The notes below the pieces were generated by a model, which saw nothing but the letters and a program-made list of their open reading frames with translations, was not told the origin of the DNA and did not search any database. This document shows positions 1 through 12,700 of a stretch of 64,000 nt of DNA, piece after piece. A program made the translations under genes and the position numbers. Source of the stretch: Strigamia acuminata (Eukaryota > Arthropoda > Chilopoda > Geophilomorpha > Linotaeniidae); assembly GCA_949358305.1 (NCBI GenBank), contig CASHSZ010000029.1, positions 345,728 through 409,727 on the forward strand, read 5' to 3'. Every line of letters starts with the position of its first letter. Within the stretch, counting starts at the first letter, position 1.

Positions 1-919
1 TGTTTGTGCTAAGTCAACTGTGATGAGATCAAAAGTCTATTCTCCCAAATCATCGGTTGGATGTTTCTAAAACTTACATTGGAGCCTTCTACTAAGGTTT
101 AAACACTATTTCTGAACATTCAGAGACATTGGACTTGTGGTGTTTGTGCTAAGTCAACTGCGATGTGAAATGAGCTCAAAATTTTTTTTTCAAAATTTAT
201 TGCTTGGGTGTTGCTAAAACTTAGATTGAAGGCTTCTACTAAGGTTTAAACACTATTTCTGAACATTCAGAGACATTGGTCTTGTGGTGTTTGTGCTAAG
301 TCAACTGCGATGTGAAATGAGCTCAAAATTTTTTTCTTCAAAATTTAATGCTTGGGTGTTGCTAAAACTTATATTGAAGGCTTCTACTAAGGTTTAAACA
401 CTATTTCTGAACATACAGAGACATTGGACTTGTGGTGTTTGTGCTAAGTAACTGTGATGAGATCAAAAGTCTATTCTCCCAAATCATTGCTTGGATGTTG
501 CTAAAACTTACATTGAAGGCTTCTACTAAGGTTTAAACACTATTTCTGAACATTCAGAGACATTGGTCTTGTGGTGTTTGTGCTAAGTCAACTGTGATGA
601 GATCAAAAGTCTATTCTCCCAAATCATCAATTGGATGTTTCTAAAACTTACATTGGAGCCTTCTACTAAGGTTTAAACACTATTTCTGAACATTCAGAGA
701 CATTGGTCTTGTGGTGTTTGTGCTAAGTCAACTGTGATGAGATCAAAAGTCTATTCTCCCAAATCATTGGTTGGATGTTTCTAAAACTTACATTGGAGCC
801 TTCTACTAAGGTTTAAACACTATTTCTGAACATTCAGAGACATTGGTCTTGTGGTGTTTGTGCTAAGTCAACTGTGATGAGATCAAAAGTCTATTCTCCC
901 AAATCATCGGTTAAATGTT

Positions 920-3900
920 TCTAAAACTTACATTGGAGCCTTCTACTAAGGTTTAAACACTATTTCTGAACATTCAGAGACATTGGTCTTGTGGTGTTTG
1001 TGCTAAGTCAACTGTGATGAGATCAAAAGTCTATTCTCCCAAATCATTGGTTGGATGTTTCTAAAACTTACATTGGAGCCTTCTACTAAGGTTTAAACAC
1101 TATTTCTGAACATTCAGAGACATTGGTCTTGTGGTGTTTGTGCTAAGTCAACTGTGATGAGATCAAAAGTCTATTCTCCCAAATCATCGGTTAAATGTTT
1201 CTAAAACTTACATTGGAGCCTTCTACTAAGGTTTAAACACTATTTCTGAACATTCAGAGACATTGGTCTTGTGGTGTTTGTGCTAAGTCAACTGTGATGA
1301 GATCAAAAGTCTATTCTCCCAAATCATCGGTTGGATGTTTCTAAAACTTACATTGGAGCCTTCTACTAAGGTTTAAACACTATTTCTGAACATTCAGAGA
1401 CATTGGACTTGTGGTGTTTGTGCTAAGTCAACTGCGATGTGAAATGAGCTCAAAATTTTTTTTTCAAAATTTATTGCTTGGGTGTTGCTAAAACTTAGAT
1501 TGAAGGCTTCTACTAAGGTTTAAACACTATTTCTGAACATTCAGAGACATTGGTCTTGTGGTGTTTGTGCTAAGTCAACTGCGATGTGAAATGAGCTCAA
1601 AATTTTTTTCTTCAAAATTTAATGCTTGGGTGTTGCTAAAACTTATATTGAAGGCTTCTACTAAGGTTTAAACACTATTTCTGAACATACAGAGACATTG
1701 GACTTGTGGTGTTTGTGCTAAGTAACTGTGATGAGATCAAAAGTCTATTCTCCCAAATCATTGCTTGGATGTTGCTAAAACTTACATTGAAGGCTTCTAC
1801 TAAGGTTTAAACACTATTTCTGAACATTCAGAGACATTAGTCTTGTGGTGTTTGTGCTAAGTCAACTGTGATGAGATCAAAAGTCTATTCTCCCAAATCA
1901 TCGGTTGGATGTTTCTAAAACTTACATTGGAGCCTTCTACTAAGGTTTAAACACTATTTCTGAACATTTAGAGACATTGGTCTTATGGTGTTTGTGCTAA
2001 GTCAACTATGATGAGATCAAAAGTCTATTCTCCCAAATCATCGGTTGAATGTTTCTAAAACTTACATTGGAGCCTTCTACTAAGGTTTAAACACTATTTC
2101 TGAACATTCAGAGACATTGGTCTTGTGGTGTTTGTGCTAAGTCAACTGTGATGAGATCAAAAGTCTATTCTCCCAAATCATCGGTTGGATGTTTCTAAAA
2201 CTTACATTGGAGCCTTCTACTAAGGTTTAAACACTATTTCTGAACATTCAGAGACATTGGACTTGTGGTGTTTGTGCTAAGTCAACTGCGATGTGAAATG
2301 AGCTCAAAATTTTTTTTTCAAAATTTATTGCTTAGGTGTTGCTAAAACTTATATTGAAGGCTTCTACTAAGGTTTAAACACTATTTCTGAACATTCAGAG
2401 ACATTGGTCTTGTGGTGTTTGTGCTAAGTCAACTGCGATATGAAATGAGCTCAAAATTTTTTTTTCAAAATTTAATGCTTGGGTGTTGCTAAAACTTATA
2501 TTGAAGGCTTCTACTAAGGTTTAAACACTATTTCTGAACATTCAGAGACATTAGACTTGTGGTGTTTGTGCTAAGTCAACTGTGATGAGATCAAAAGTCT
2601 ATTCTCCCAAATCATCGGTTGAATGTTTCTAAAACTTACATTGGAGCCTTCTACTAAGGTTTAAACACTATTTCTGAACATTCAGAGACATTGGTCTTGT
2701 GGTGTTTGTGCTAAGTCAACTGTGATGAGATCAAAAGTCTATTCTCCCAAATCATTGGTTGGATGTTTCTAAAACTTACATTGGAGCCTTCTACTAAGGT
2801 TTAAACACTATTTCTGAACATTCAGAGACATTGGTCTTGTGGTGTTTGTGCTAAGTCAACTGTGATGAGATCAAAAGTCTATTCTCCCAAATCATCGGTT
2901 AAATGTTTCTAAAACTTACATTGGAGCCTTCTACTAAGGTTTAAACACTATTTCTGAACATTCAGAGACATTGGTCTTGTGGTGTTTGTGCTAAGTCAAC
3001 TGTGATGAGATCAAAAGTCTATTCTCCCAAATCATCGGTTGGATGTTTCTAAAACTTACATTGGAGCCTTCTACTAAGGTTTAAACACTATTTCTGAACA
3101 TTCAGAGACATTGGACTTGTGGTGTTTGTGCTAAGTCAACTGCGATGTGAAATGAGCTCAAAATTTTTTTTTCAAAATTTATTGCTTGGGTGTTGCTAAA
3201 ACTTAGATTGAAGGCTTCTACTAAGGTTTAAACACTATTTCTGAACATTCAGAGACATTGGTCTTGTGGTGTTTGTGCTAAGTCAACTGCGATGTGAAAT
3301 GAGCTCAAAATTTTTTTCTTCAAAATTTAATGCTTGGGTGTTGCTAAAACTTATATTGAAGGCTTCTACTAAGGTTTAAACACTATTTCTGAACATACAG
3401 AGACATTGGACTTGTGGTGTTTGTGCTAAGTAACTGTGATGAGATCAAAAGTCTATTCTCCCAAATCATTGCTTGGATGTTGCTAAAACTTACATTGAAG
3501 GCTTCTACTAAGGTTTAAACACTATTTCTGAACATTCAGAGACATTAGTCTTGTGGTGTTTGTGCTAAGTCAACTGTGATGAGATCAAAAGTCTATTCTC
3601 CCAAATCATCGGTTGGATGTTTCTAAAACTTACATTGGAGCCTTCTACTAAGGTTTAAACACTATTTCTGAACATTTAGAGACATTGGTCTTATGGTGTT
3701 TGTGCTAAGTCAACTATGATGAGATCAAAAGTCTATTCTCCCAAATCATCGGTTGAATGTTTCTAAAACTTACATTGGAGCCTTCTACTAAGGTTTAAAC
3801 ACTATTTCTGAACATTCAGAGACATTGGTCTTGTGGTGTTTGTGCTAAGTCAACTGTGATGAGATCAAAAGTCTATTCTCCCAAATCATCGGTTGGATGT

Positions 3901-4306
3901 TTCTAAAACTTACATTGGAGCCTTCTACTAAGGTTTAAACACTATTTCTGAACATTCAGAGACATTGGACTTGTGGTGTTTGTGCTAAGTCAACTGCGAT
4001 GTGAAATGAGCTCAAAATTTTTTTTTCAAAATTTATTGCTTAGGTGTTGCTAAAACTTATATTGAAGGCTTCTACTAAGGTTTAAACACTATTTCTGAAC
4101 ATTCAGAGACATTGGTCTTGTGGTGTTTGTGCTAAGTCAACTGCGATATGAAATGAGCTCAAAATTTTTTTTTCAAAATTTAATGCTTGGGTGTTGCTAA
4201 AACTTATATTGAAGGCTTCTACTAAGGTTTAAACACTATTTCTGAACATTCAGAGACATTAGACTTGTGGTGTTTGTGCTAAGTCAACTGTGATGAGATC
4301 AAAAGT
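920..4306 (+). repeat. Higher-order repeat, two copies of a 1708-bp unit
   Basis: A block of about twelve monomers is repeated with a constant shift of 1708 bp. Diagnostic private variants recur at exactly that shift: GAACATACAG at 1683 and 3391, the AACATTTAGA variant followed by CTTATGG at 1963 and 3671, and the B monomer with TTAGATTG. The match breaks at both edges where monomer types no longer correspond. Limits are approximate because the repeats are so similar. A related shift of 1274 bp links the B-monomer block starting near 147 to the one at 1421. Confidence 0.85.
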
Positions 4307-7300
4307 TTATTCTCCCAAATCATTCGTTGGATGTTTCTAAAACTTACATTGGAGCCTTCTACTAAGGTTTAAACACTATTTCTGAACATTCAGAGACATT
4401 GGTCTTGTGGTGTTTGTGCTAAGTCAACTGTGATAAGATCAAAAGTCTATTCTCCCAAATCATCGGTTAAATGTTATAAAACTTACATTGGAGCCTTCTA
4501 CTAAGGTTTAAACACTATTTCTGAACATTCAGAGACATTGGTCTTGTGGTGTTTGTGCTAAGTCAACTGTGATGAGATCAAAAGTCTATTCTCCCAAATC
4601 ATCGGTTAAATGTTTCTAAAACTTACATTGGAGCCTTCTACTAAGGTTTAAACACTATTTCTGAACATTCAGAGACATTGGACTTGTGGTGTTTGTGCTA
4701 AGTAACTGTGATGAGATCAAAAGTCTATTCTCCCAAATCATTGCTTGGATGTTGCTAAAACTTACATTGAAGGCTTCTACTAAGGTTTAAACACTATTTC
4801 TGAACATTCAGAGACATTGGTCTTGTGGTGTTTGTGCTAAGTCAACTGTGATGAGATCAAAAGTCTATTCTCCCAAATCATCGGTTGGATGTTTCTAAAA
4901 CTTACATTGGAGCCTTCTACTAAGGTTTAAACACTATTTCTGAACATTCAGAGACATTGGACTTGTGGTGTTTGTGCTAAGTCAACTGCGATGTGAAATG
5001 AGCTCAAAATTTTTTTTTCAAAATTTATTGCTTAGGTGTTGCTAAAACTTATATTGAAGGCTTCTACTAAGGTTTAAACACTATTTCTGAACATTCAGAG
5101 ACATTAGACTTGTGGTGTTTGTGCTAAGTCAACTGTGATGAGATCAAAAGTTTATTCTCCCAAATCATTCGTTGGATGTTTCTAAAACTTACATTGGAGC
5201 CTTCTACTAAGGTTTAAACACTATTTCTGAACATTCAGAGACATTGGTCTTGTGGTGTTTGTGCTAAGTCAACTGTGATGAGATCAAAAGTCTATTCTCC
5301 CAAATCATCGGTTAAATGTTTCTAAAACTTACATTGGAGCCTTCTACTAAGGTTTAAACACTATTTCTGAACATTCAGAGACATTGGACTTGTGGTGTTT
5401 GTGCTAAGTAACTGTGATGAGATCAAAAGTCTATTCTCCCAAATCATTGCTTGGATGTTGCTAAAACTTACATTGAAGGCTTCTACTAAGGTTTAAACAC
5501 TATTTCTGAACATTCAGAGACATTGGTCTTGTGGTGTTTGTGCTAAGTCAACTGTGATGAGATCAAAAGTCTATTCTCCCAAATCATCGGTTGGATGTTT
5601 CTAAAACTTACATTGGAGCCTTCTACTAAGGTTTAAACACTATTTCTGAACATTCAGAGACATTGGACTTGTGGTGTTTGTGCTAAGTCAACTGCGATGT
5701 GAAATGAGCTCAAAATTTTTTTTTCAAAATTTATTGCTTAGGTGTTGCTAAAACTTATATTGAAGGCTTCTACTAAGGTTTAAACACTATTTCTGAACAT
5801 TCAGAGACATTGGTCTTGTGGTGTTTGTGCTAAGTCAACTGCGATGTGAAATGAGCTCAAAATTTTTTTTTCAAAATTTAATGCTTGGGTGTTGCTAAAA
5901 CTTATATTGAAGGCTTCTACTAAGGTTTAAACACTATTTCTGAACATTCAGAGACATTAGACTTGTGGTGTTTGTGCTAAGTCAACTGTGATGAGATCAA
6001 AAGTTTATTCTCCCAAATCATTCGTTGGATGTTTCTAAAACTTACATTGGAGCCTTCTACTAAGGTTTAAACACTATTTCTGAACATTCAGAGACATTGG
6101 TCTTGTGGTGTTTGTGCTAAGTCAACTGTGATGAGATCAAAAGTCTATTCTCCCAAATCATCGGTTAAATGTTATAAAACTTACATTGGAGCCTTCTACT
6201 AAGGTTTAAACACTATTTCTGAACATTCAGAGACATTGGTCTTGTGGTGTTTGTGCTAAGTCAACTGTGATGAGATCAAAAGTCTATTCTCCCAAATCAT
6301 CGGTTAAATGTTATAAAACTTACATTGGAGCCTTCTACTAAAGTTTAAACACTATTTCTGAACATTCAGAGACATTGGACTTGTGGTGTTTGTGCTAAGT
6401 AACTGTGATGAGATCAAAAGTCTATTCTCCCAAATCATTGCTTGGATGTTGCTAAAACTTACATTGAAGGCTTCTACTAAGGTTTAAACACTATTTCTGA
6501 ACATTCAGAGACATTGGTCTTGTGGTGTTTGTGCTAAGTCAACTGTGATGAGATCAAAAGTCTATTCTCCCAAATCATCGGTTGAATGTTTCTAAAACTT
6601 ACATTGGAGCCTTCTACTAAGGTTTAAACACTATTTCTGAACATTCAGAGACATTGGTCTTGTGGTGTTTGTGCTAAGTCAACTGTGATGAGATCAAAAG
6701 TCTATTCTCCCAAATCATCGGTTAAATGTTATAAAACTTACATTGGAGCCTTCTACTAAGGTTTAAACACTATTTCTGAACATTCAGAGACATTGGTCTT
6801 GTGGTGTTTGTGCTAAGTCAACTGTGATGAGATCAAAAGTCTATTCTCCCAAATCATCAATTGGATGTTTCTAAAACTTACATTGGAGCCTTCTACTAAG
6901 GTTTAAACACTATTTCTGAACATTCAGAGACATTGGTCTTGTGGTGTTTGTGCTAAGTCAACTGTGATGAGATCAAAAGTCTATTCTCCCAAATCATTGG
7001 TTGGATGTTTCTAAAACTTACATTGGAGCCTTCTACTAAGGTTTAAACACTATTTCTGAACATTCAGAGACATTGGTCTTGTGGTGTTTGTGCTAAGTCA
7101 ACTGTGATGAGATCAAAAGTCTATTCTCCCAAATCATCGGTTAAATGTTTCTAAAACTTACATTGGAGCCTTCTACTAAGGTTTAAACACTATTTCTGAA
7201 CATTCAGAGACATTGGTCTTGTGGTGTTTGTGCTAAGTCAACTGTGATGAGATCAAAAGTCTATTCTCCCAAATCATTGGTTGGATGTTTCTAAAACTTA

Positions 7301-8454
7301 CATTGGAGCCTTCTACTAAGGTTTAAACACTATTTCTGAACATTCAGAGACATTGGTCTTGTGGTGTTTGTGCTAAGTCAACTGTGATGAGATCAAAAGT
7401 CTATTCTCCCAAATCATCGGTTAAATGTTTCTAAAACTTACATTGGAGCCTTCTACTAAGGTTTAAACACTATTTCTGAACATTCAGAGACATTGGTCTT
7501 GTGGTGTTTGTGCTAAGTCAACTGTGATGAGATCAAAAGTCTATTCTCCCAAATCATCGGTTGGATGTTTCTAAAACTTACATTGGAGCCTTCTACTAAG
7601 GTTTAAACACTATTTCTGAACATTCAGAGACATTGGACTTGTGGTGTTTGTGCTAAGTCAACTGCGATGTGAAATGAGCTCAAAATTTTTTTTTCAAAAT
7701 TTATTGCTTGGGTGTTGCTAAAACTTAGATTGAAGGCTTCTACTAAGGTTTAAACACTATTTCTGAACATTCAGAGACATTGGTCTTGTGGTGTTTGTGC
7801 TAAGTCAACTGCGATGTAAAATGAGCTCAAAATTTTTTTCTTCAAAATTTAATGCTTGGGTGTTGCTAAAACTTATATTGAAGGCTTCTACTAAGGTTTA
7901 AACACTATTTCTGAACATACAGAGACATTGGACTTGTGGTGTTTGTGCTAAGTAACTGTGATGAGATCAAAAGTCTATTCTCCCAAATCATTGCTTGGAT
8001 GTTGCTAAAACTTACATTGAAGGCTTCTACTAAGGTTTAAACACTATTTCTGAACATTCAGAGACATTGGTCTTGTGGTGTTTGTGCTAAGTCAACTGTG
8101 ATGAGATCAAAAGTCTATTCTCCCAAATCATCGGTTGGATGTTTCTAAAACTTACATTGGAGCCTTCTACTAAGGTTTAAACACTATTTCTGAACATTCA
8201 GAGACATTGGTCTTATGGTGTTTGTGCTAAGTCAACTATGATGAGATCAAAAGTCTATTCTCCCAAATCATCGGTTGGATGTTTCTAAAACTTACATTGG
8301 AGCCTTCTACTAAGGTTTAAACACTATTTCTGAACATTCAGAGACATTGGTCTTGTGGTGTTTGTGCTAAGTCAACTGTGATGAGATCAAAAGTCTATTC
8401 TCCCAAATCATCGGTTGGATGTTTCTAAAACTTACATTGGAGCCTTCTACTAAG

Positions 8455-8458
8455 GTTT
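8455..8458. repeat. Target-site duplication GTTT, left copy
   Basis: GTTT immediately precedes the TGTTGC start of the LTR and is repeated directly after the other LTR at 17093-17096. The uninterrupted satellite has GTTTAAAC here, so the insertion fell within that 8-bp palindrome. A 4-bp duplication is within the 4-6 bp range seen for BEL/Pao integrases. Confidence 0.9.
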
Positions 8459-9719
8459 TGTTGCAAACAGACATGTCGAACTCGGAAGTCGCGTGGTACA
8501 TTCATAGGCAACTGTCCTGTTGCGCCTCCATGATCGTATAGTAGAAATTCCAGCAGCAGAAAGCGTTAGGCCTAGCATTAGGCCTAGTTCTCAACCAGTA
8601 GATCAAATGGGAAAAACATCTCAGCTAATGGGCAAGCAAATGTGTCCTCAAGGAGGAGGAGAGTCAGCTTGGCTCTCTACTCACTCTTCATGTCTGTAGC
8701 AAGTGTGCAAGTTAGTCCAAATAAATACTCCATGTAAATGGAACAAAATAACAAGGAGAACTTTTAATTCTAACCTAACAACCACACTTCATTTTACAAC
8801 AACTACAACTAAGCCTAGCAACAACAAGCGCCTAGCAACCGTGAACAATGGCGCTAAAAAATAGGCTTAATTACAAGTGACAATTACTCATTATAAATAA
8901 CTTATTGCCTCCAAAGAGGGCGCTACGTGTCTCAAACTTAACCCTTTTACATCAAATTGATAACAAGTAATAAAAGCTTAAACTTAACATCTATTAGAGG
9001 CATAAAATACATAAATAAACAAGTATTAACAATTCCCATTCTTAGTTCCAGAGGAAAGCCAACTTTCCTTCTCAAAGACAAAAGCCAACCGCTCATCATG
9101 CAAGATGGCGGCACAGCAACTTGCTAACAGCTGTGCAGGCGAACAGGAGCGAGCCAGACAGACTTCCATAGCCGCCCTTGACCAGACATCGACGCAAGGA
9201 CCTTCCAAACAGCGTGGGGACTCGAACGAGAGTCCAAACCAAGGCGTATCGACGCCGCTCTAGACACACACGCGGATCCGATGCGTCCAAATGCCGTCAA
9301 CTGTCACGGGAGCTTTACGCCGCTCGCCACCTGCTGCCTCACGTCTTGGAAAGTCGCTGACCCCCTAAAACATCAAGCAAAAGGTAAACAACAATCAAAT
9401 AAAATATGCCTATCTCAAAACAACTCTAATAATTCTTAAACTAATACACAGAATTACTAAACCACTAAAACGATCACATCAAAACGACCACAAGTGACCG
9501 ACAACACATCTCCCGACCAATCCAGGTGCGACTGGCAGCATGACGACCGTCAAGGACATCACCAAACAAGACCGCTGGTCAGCCAAACAACCGGACATCT
9601 CAGATATGTCTCCAACTTGTGTCAAAAACTAAAAAGCAAATTAAAAAGTCAAATCTTCTTTTCAGAAGCCAAAACGTGGAAAACTTCTAAATCTTTTTGT
9701 TGCGTTCCTGCTCGCAACA
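8459..9719 (-). repeat. 3' LTR of the BEL/Pao element
   Basis: This 1261-bp copy lies downstream of Gag-Pol in the element's sense (minus) orientation, so it is the 3' LTR. Ends are TGTTGC and GCAACA. It matches the other LTR along its length except at 9193. Short open frames inside it on both strands show no recognisable domain and are not annotated as genes. I could not place the U3/R/U5 boundaries with confidence. Confidence 0.95.
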
Positions 9720-9771
9720 TCGCTGCCAGCCGAAAAAAGGAAGAGAACAGCCGGCCGAAAGGTCCGGCGCT
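9720..9771 (-). other. Short 3' untranslated spacer between pol stop and 3' LTR; no clear polypurine tract
   Basis: Only 52 bp separate the Gag-Pol stop codon from the 3' LTR. A plus-strand primer would be expected here as a purine run on the minus strand just before TGTTGC. Instead the minus strand reads a pyrimidine-rich stretch (opposite GAAAAAAGGAAGAGAA at 9732-9747) and then GGCTGGCAGCGA. The last few bases are purine-leaning but this is not a classic polypurine tract. Confidence 0.6.
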
Positions 9772-12700
9772 CTAGTCCAGCTCCAACGCCCGTACGTGTT
9801 TGACTGATCGTCTGTATTCTTTGCCGTTTGACGAAAGCACACGTACGACTCGAACGAGACCATCTTCCCCGGGCATGACCTCGGTGATACGGGCAAGAGG
9901 CCAGAAATAGGGATTGCTTCCTACTTTCTCCAGCAAAACCACTTGTCCAACTTCTGGATTTTTGTATGCGGAATCCCCCTTCACCTCGTGGAAGTTCCGG
10001 AGCTGCTTTAAGTAGCTTTCCTTCCAAAGCCTCCAAAACTCCCAGAGGTGAAGTCTCCGCTTCTTCTCTAGACGCAGTAAATCCTCTCTACGAATGGCGT
10101 GCAATGGTCGATTTATAACAAACTTCGGCATACCTCCTGTTAAGAAGTTTTCGGGTGAAATGACGCGGCCCCCGTCAGGTTCCTCGTGTACGTAAGAGAG
10201 AGGACGCGAGTTCAGTACCGAACTGACTTCCGCCGACAGTGTCTGTAACGTTTCCAAATCGACTGTACGACAAAGCAACGTCTTCCGTAGCTTGTCCTTC
10301 ACGGAACGGACGAGCCTTTCCCAAGCTCCGCCCGCCCATGGCGAGAGAGGTGGGATAAAAGACCAGACTATTCGCTTTTCCGAAAGCAATGTCTTTATCC
10401 CGTCCTTACACAATAACTTCCCCCACGATTGAATCTCTTGGCTACCCCGCTCGAAGGTCTTTGAATTGTCCGAGAAGACTTTCGCCGGATAACCGAAACG
10501 AGCGCCAAAACGACGGAACGCCAACAGAAACTTCTCGACCGATAAATCAACCGAGACTTCCAAGTGAATGGCTCTCGTCGCCAGGCAGGTAAATAGTAAT
10601 ATGTATACCTTTTTGTCCTTTTCCTTACTCGTGATTTTCAATGGTCCGAGGTGATCTATGCCCGTGTTTTGAAACGGAGCTGCCGGCGTAACTCTCTCCA
10701 TAGGAGGATCGCCAGTAGAAGGATTATGACGTCCTAATCGTTCCTTCCTACAGGTTAGGCAGCTACGAATCACAGACTTAACTGTTCTTCGACCTCGTAT
10801 CACCCAATAGCGATCTCGGACACGATAAAGTGTCTCGCTAAGGTCACCGTGCAACAACTGCAGGTGAGCTCGTCTAATGATCAGTTTGGTGACCCAGCTG
10901 TCAGGGTGTAATAGAATAGGGTAAGCCTCGTCGAAAGACAGTGTCGACTTCCCTAAACGACTTCTAAGTCTCAGGATCTCTTTTTCGTCAAGAAAAATGT
11001 CGAAATTTTTCAGGATTGACTCCTTGTGGACCTTCTCCTTAAGCTCTGTGGCTAATATCTCGTCTCGAAAGTACGCGTCCTGTGCTAAACGAATAACCTT
11101 TTCCTCGGCTAACTCCATCTCGAGGTACTCGAGGTCCCTCCCACGCGAAGAAGAAAAAGGTAGCCAGCGCCTCATGCGCGCAAACACTTTCACAAGCTTA
11201 CTAAATGAGCTAAAGCGTTCAAAAAATTTGATCGTGAATGCTTCTCCCAGCATGCTAGCTGTAACAACTTTCCCTTTTTTCTCTTCCTCAAGCGGAAAAA
11301 CGACGGTATCTAAATCGATAGGAAGAACTTCTGGTTGGCCAGGTCCATCCCACCAAAGACGGTTAGCCATTAGGCTTCTAGCGTCGCAAGGTCGCGTAAA
11401 AACGTCTGCTGGATTCCGCTCTGTCGGAATGTATGTCCACTGTTCCGGACTAGACTTTTCTAAAACTTCTGCAACCCGATTGGAAACATAGGGCTTCCAA
11501 CGGTTTTTAACGGATCTTATCCAGCCTAATGCTACCATTGAGTCAGAGAAGTAACTGACTTTACCAATGGGATAGGTAGGCAGGAAATCCTTCAACAAAT
11601 ACTCTGTCATACGGACGCCCACTACTGTGGCGGTCAGCTCTAGGCGTGGTAGGGATAACTTTGTCATCGGAGCAATGCGTCCTTTGCTTAGAAGCAACTG
11701 ACAATCTCCAGACGCAGCGCGGACATAAATTGCGCATCCATACGCTTGCGGGCTTGCGTCGCAATATACTTCAAGATCTAACGATTGACCCGAATAAGTT
11801 CCCATCCATCGCTTGACCTTTGCGTCAATAAGACGTTGCAAGTCGGTGTACCATTTGGTAACTCGCTCAGAACTCTCGTCCGAAATCCTATCGTCCCACT
11901 TGATCTCTCGCCCCCACATGGACTGCAAAAGTAATTTCATCGGCAAGATGACCGGTGAGATCAACCCGAGAGGATCGAAGACCGATGCCACCAAAGATAA
12001 GATACCCCTTCTTGTTCTGGTAATCTCAACTCCTTCAGGTATCCTAAACATGATAACATCTTCTTGAACTTTCCAAACAATACCCAACATCTTGATAATG
12101 TCTAAATCCTTAAATTCCTCTGCTCTCATATGAAAATCTTCTCCCTTAAGCGCGTTGAAAACCTCAGCACTTGAAGTGGCCCACTTTACAAGAGGCAATT
12201 TTCCCTCATCTAGAATAGTTCGTAAATTCACGCAATGTTGCGTCGTCTTTGCAGCGTTATCGTCTCCGGACGTCAGGTCATCCATGTAGATTCCCTTGTC
12301 CAGGGCGTCTGCTTCCTTCGGAAAAAGGACTAAATATAGACGCCCCTGCGCTCGAATAACCGCGCAGAGCAAAAACGGGGATGAGTTGACACCGAAAAGC
12401 ACAACTATCATCCGTAACACAACCAAATGGTCCCATAAGTTTTGCCATGAATATTCGTTCTGAAAATATTCGTCGGAAACCCACAAAAATCTTAAGTAAT
12501 CGCAATGTTCTAACTTAATCAATACATGAAGAAAGGCTTGTTTAATGTCCGCTATCGCAACCACACAGTAAAGTCGGAAACGAACAATTACTGGCACAAT
12601 GTCCGGATTAAGGCTCGGACCAGGGTATAAGCAGTCGTTTAAAGAAGGAACTCCTTTCTTAGAAGACGACGCGTTAAAAACTACTCTAAACTTTGTTGTA

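Larger units (their letters stand above)
1..8458 (+). repeat. Tandem satellite array, left segment (about 140-148 bp monomers)
   Basis: The whole stretch is a head-to-tail repeat. For example, the phrase TGCTAAGTCAACTGTGATGA recurs at 721, 861 and 1001, giving a 140-bp period. All monomers share a constant half (TTCTACTAAGGTTTAAACAC ... GACATTGG ... TGTTTGTGCTAAG) and differ in the other half. Class A has GATGAGATCAAAAG and TTCTCCCAAATCAT. Class B (147-148 bp) has GATGTGAAATGAGCTC, a T8-9 tract and a TTGCTTGGG or TTGCTTAGG segment. Class C (139 bp) lacks two bases at GCTAAGTAACTG and joins an A front to a B-like end. The array is already running at base 1, so it extends beyond the window. It contains no gene. 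It stops at the retrotransposon and resumes in register after it. Confidence 0.98.

Noticed and set aside
8575-8590. Relationship between the LTR's AGGCCTAG/TTAGGCCTAG words and the MITE's TTAGGCCTAAT words
   Set aside because: The shared words are short and palindromic, and flanking sequence does not match, so chance is the simpler explanation.
9026-9360. Small frames inside the LTRs
   Set aside because: Both LTRs carry them, they overlap on both strands, and nothing in them resembles a known protein.
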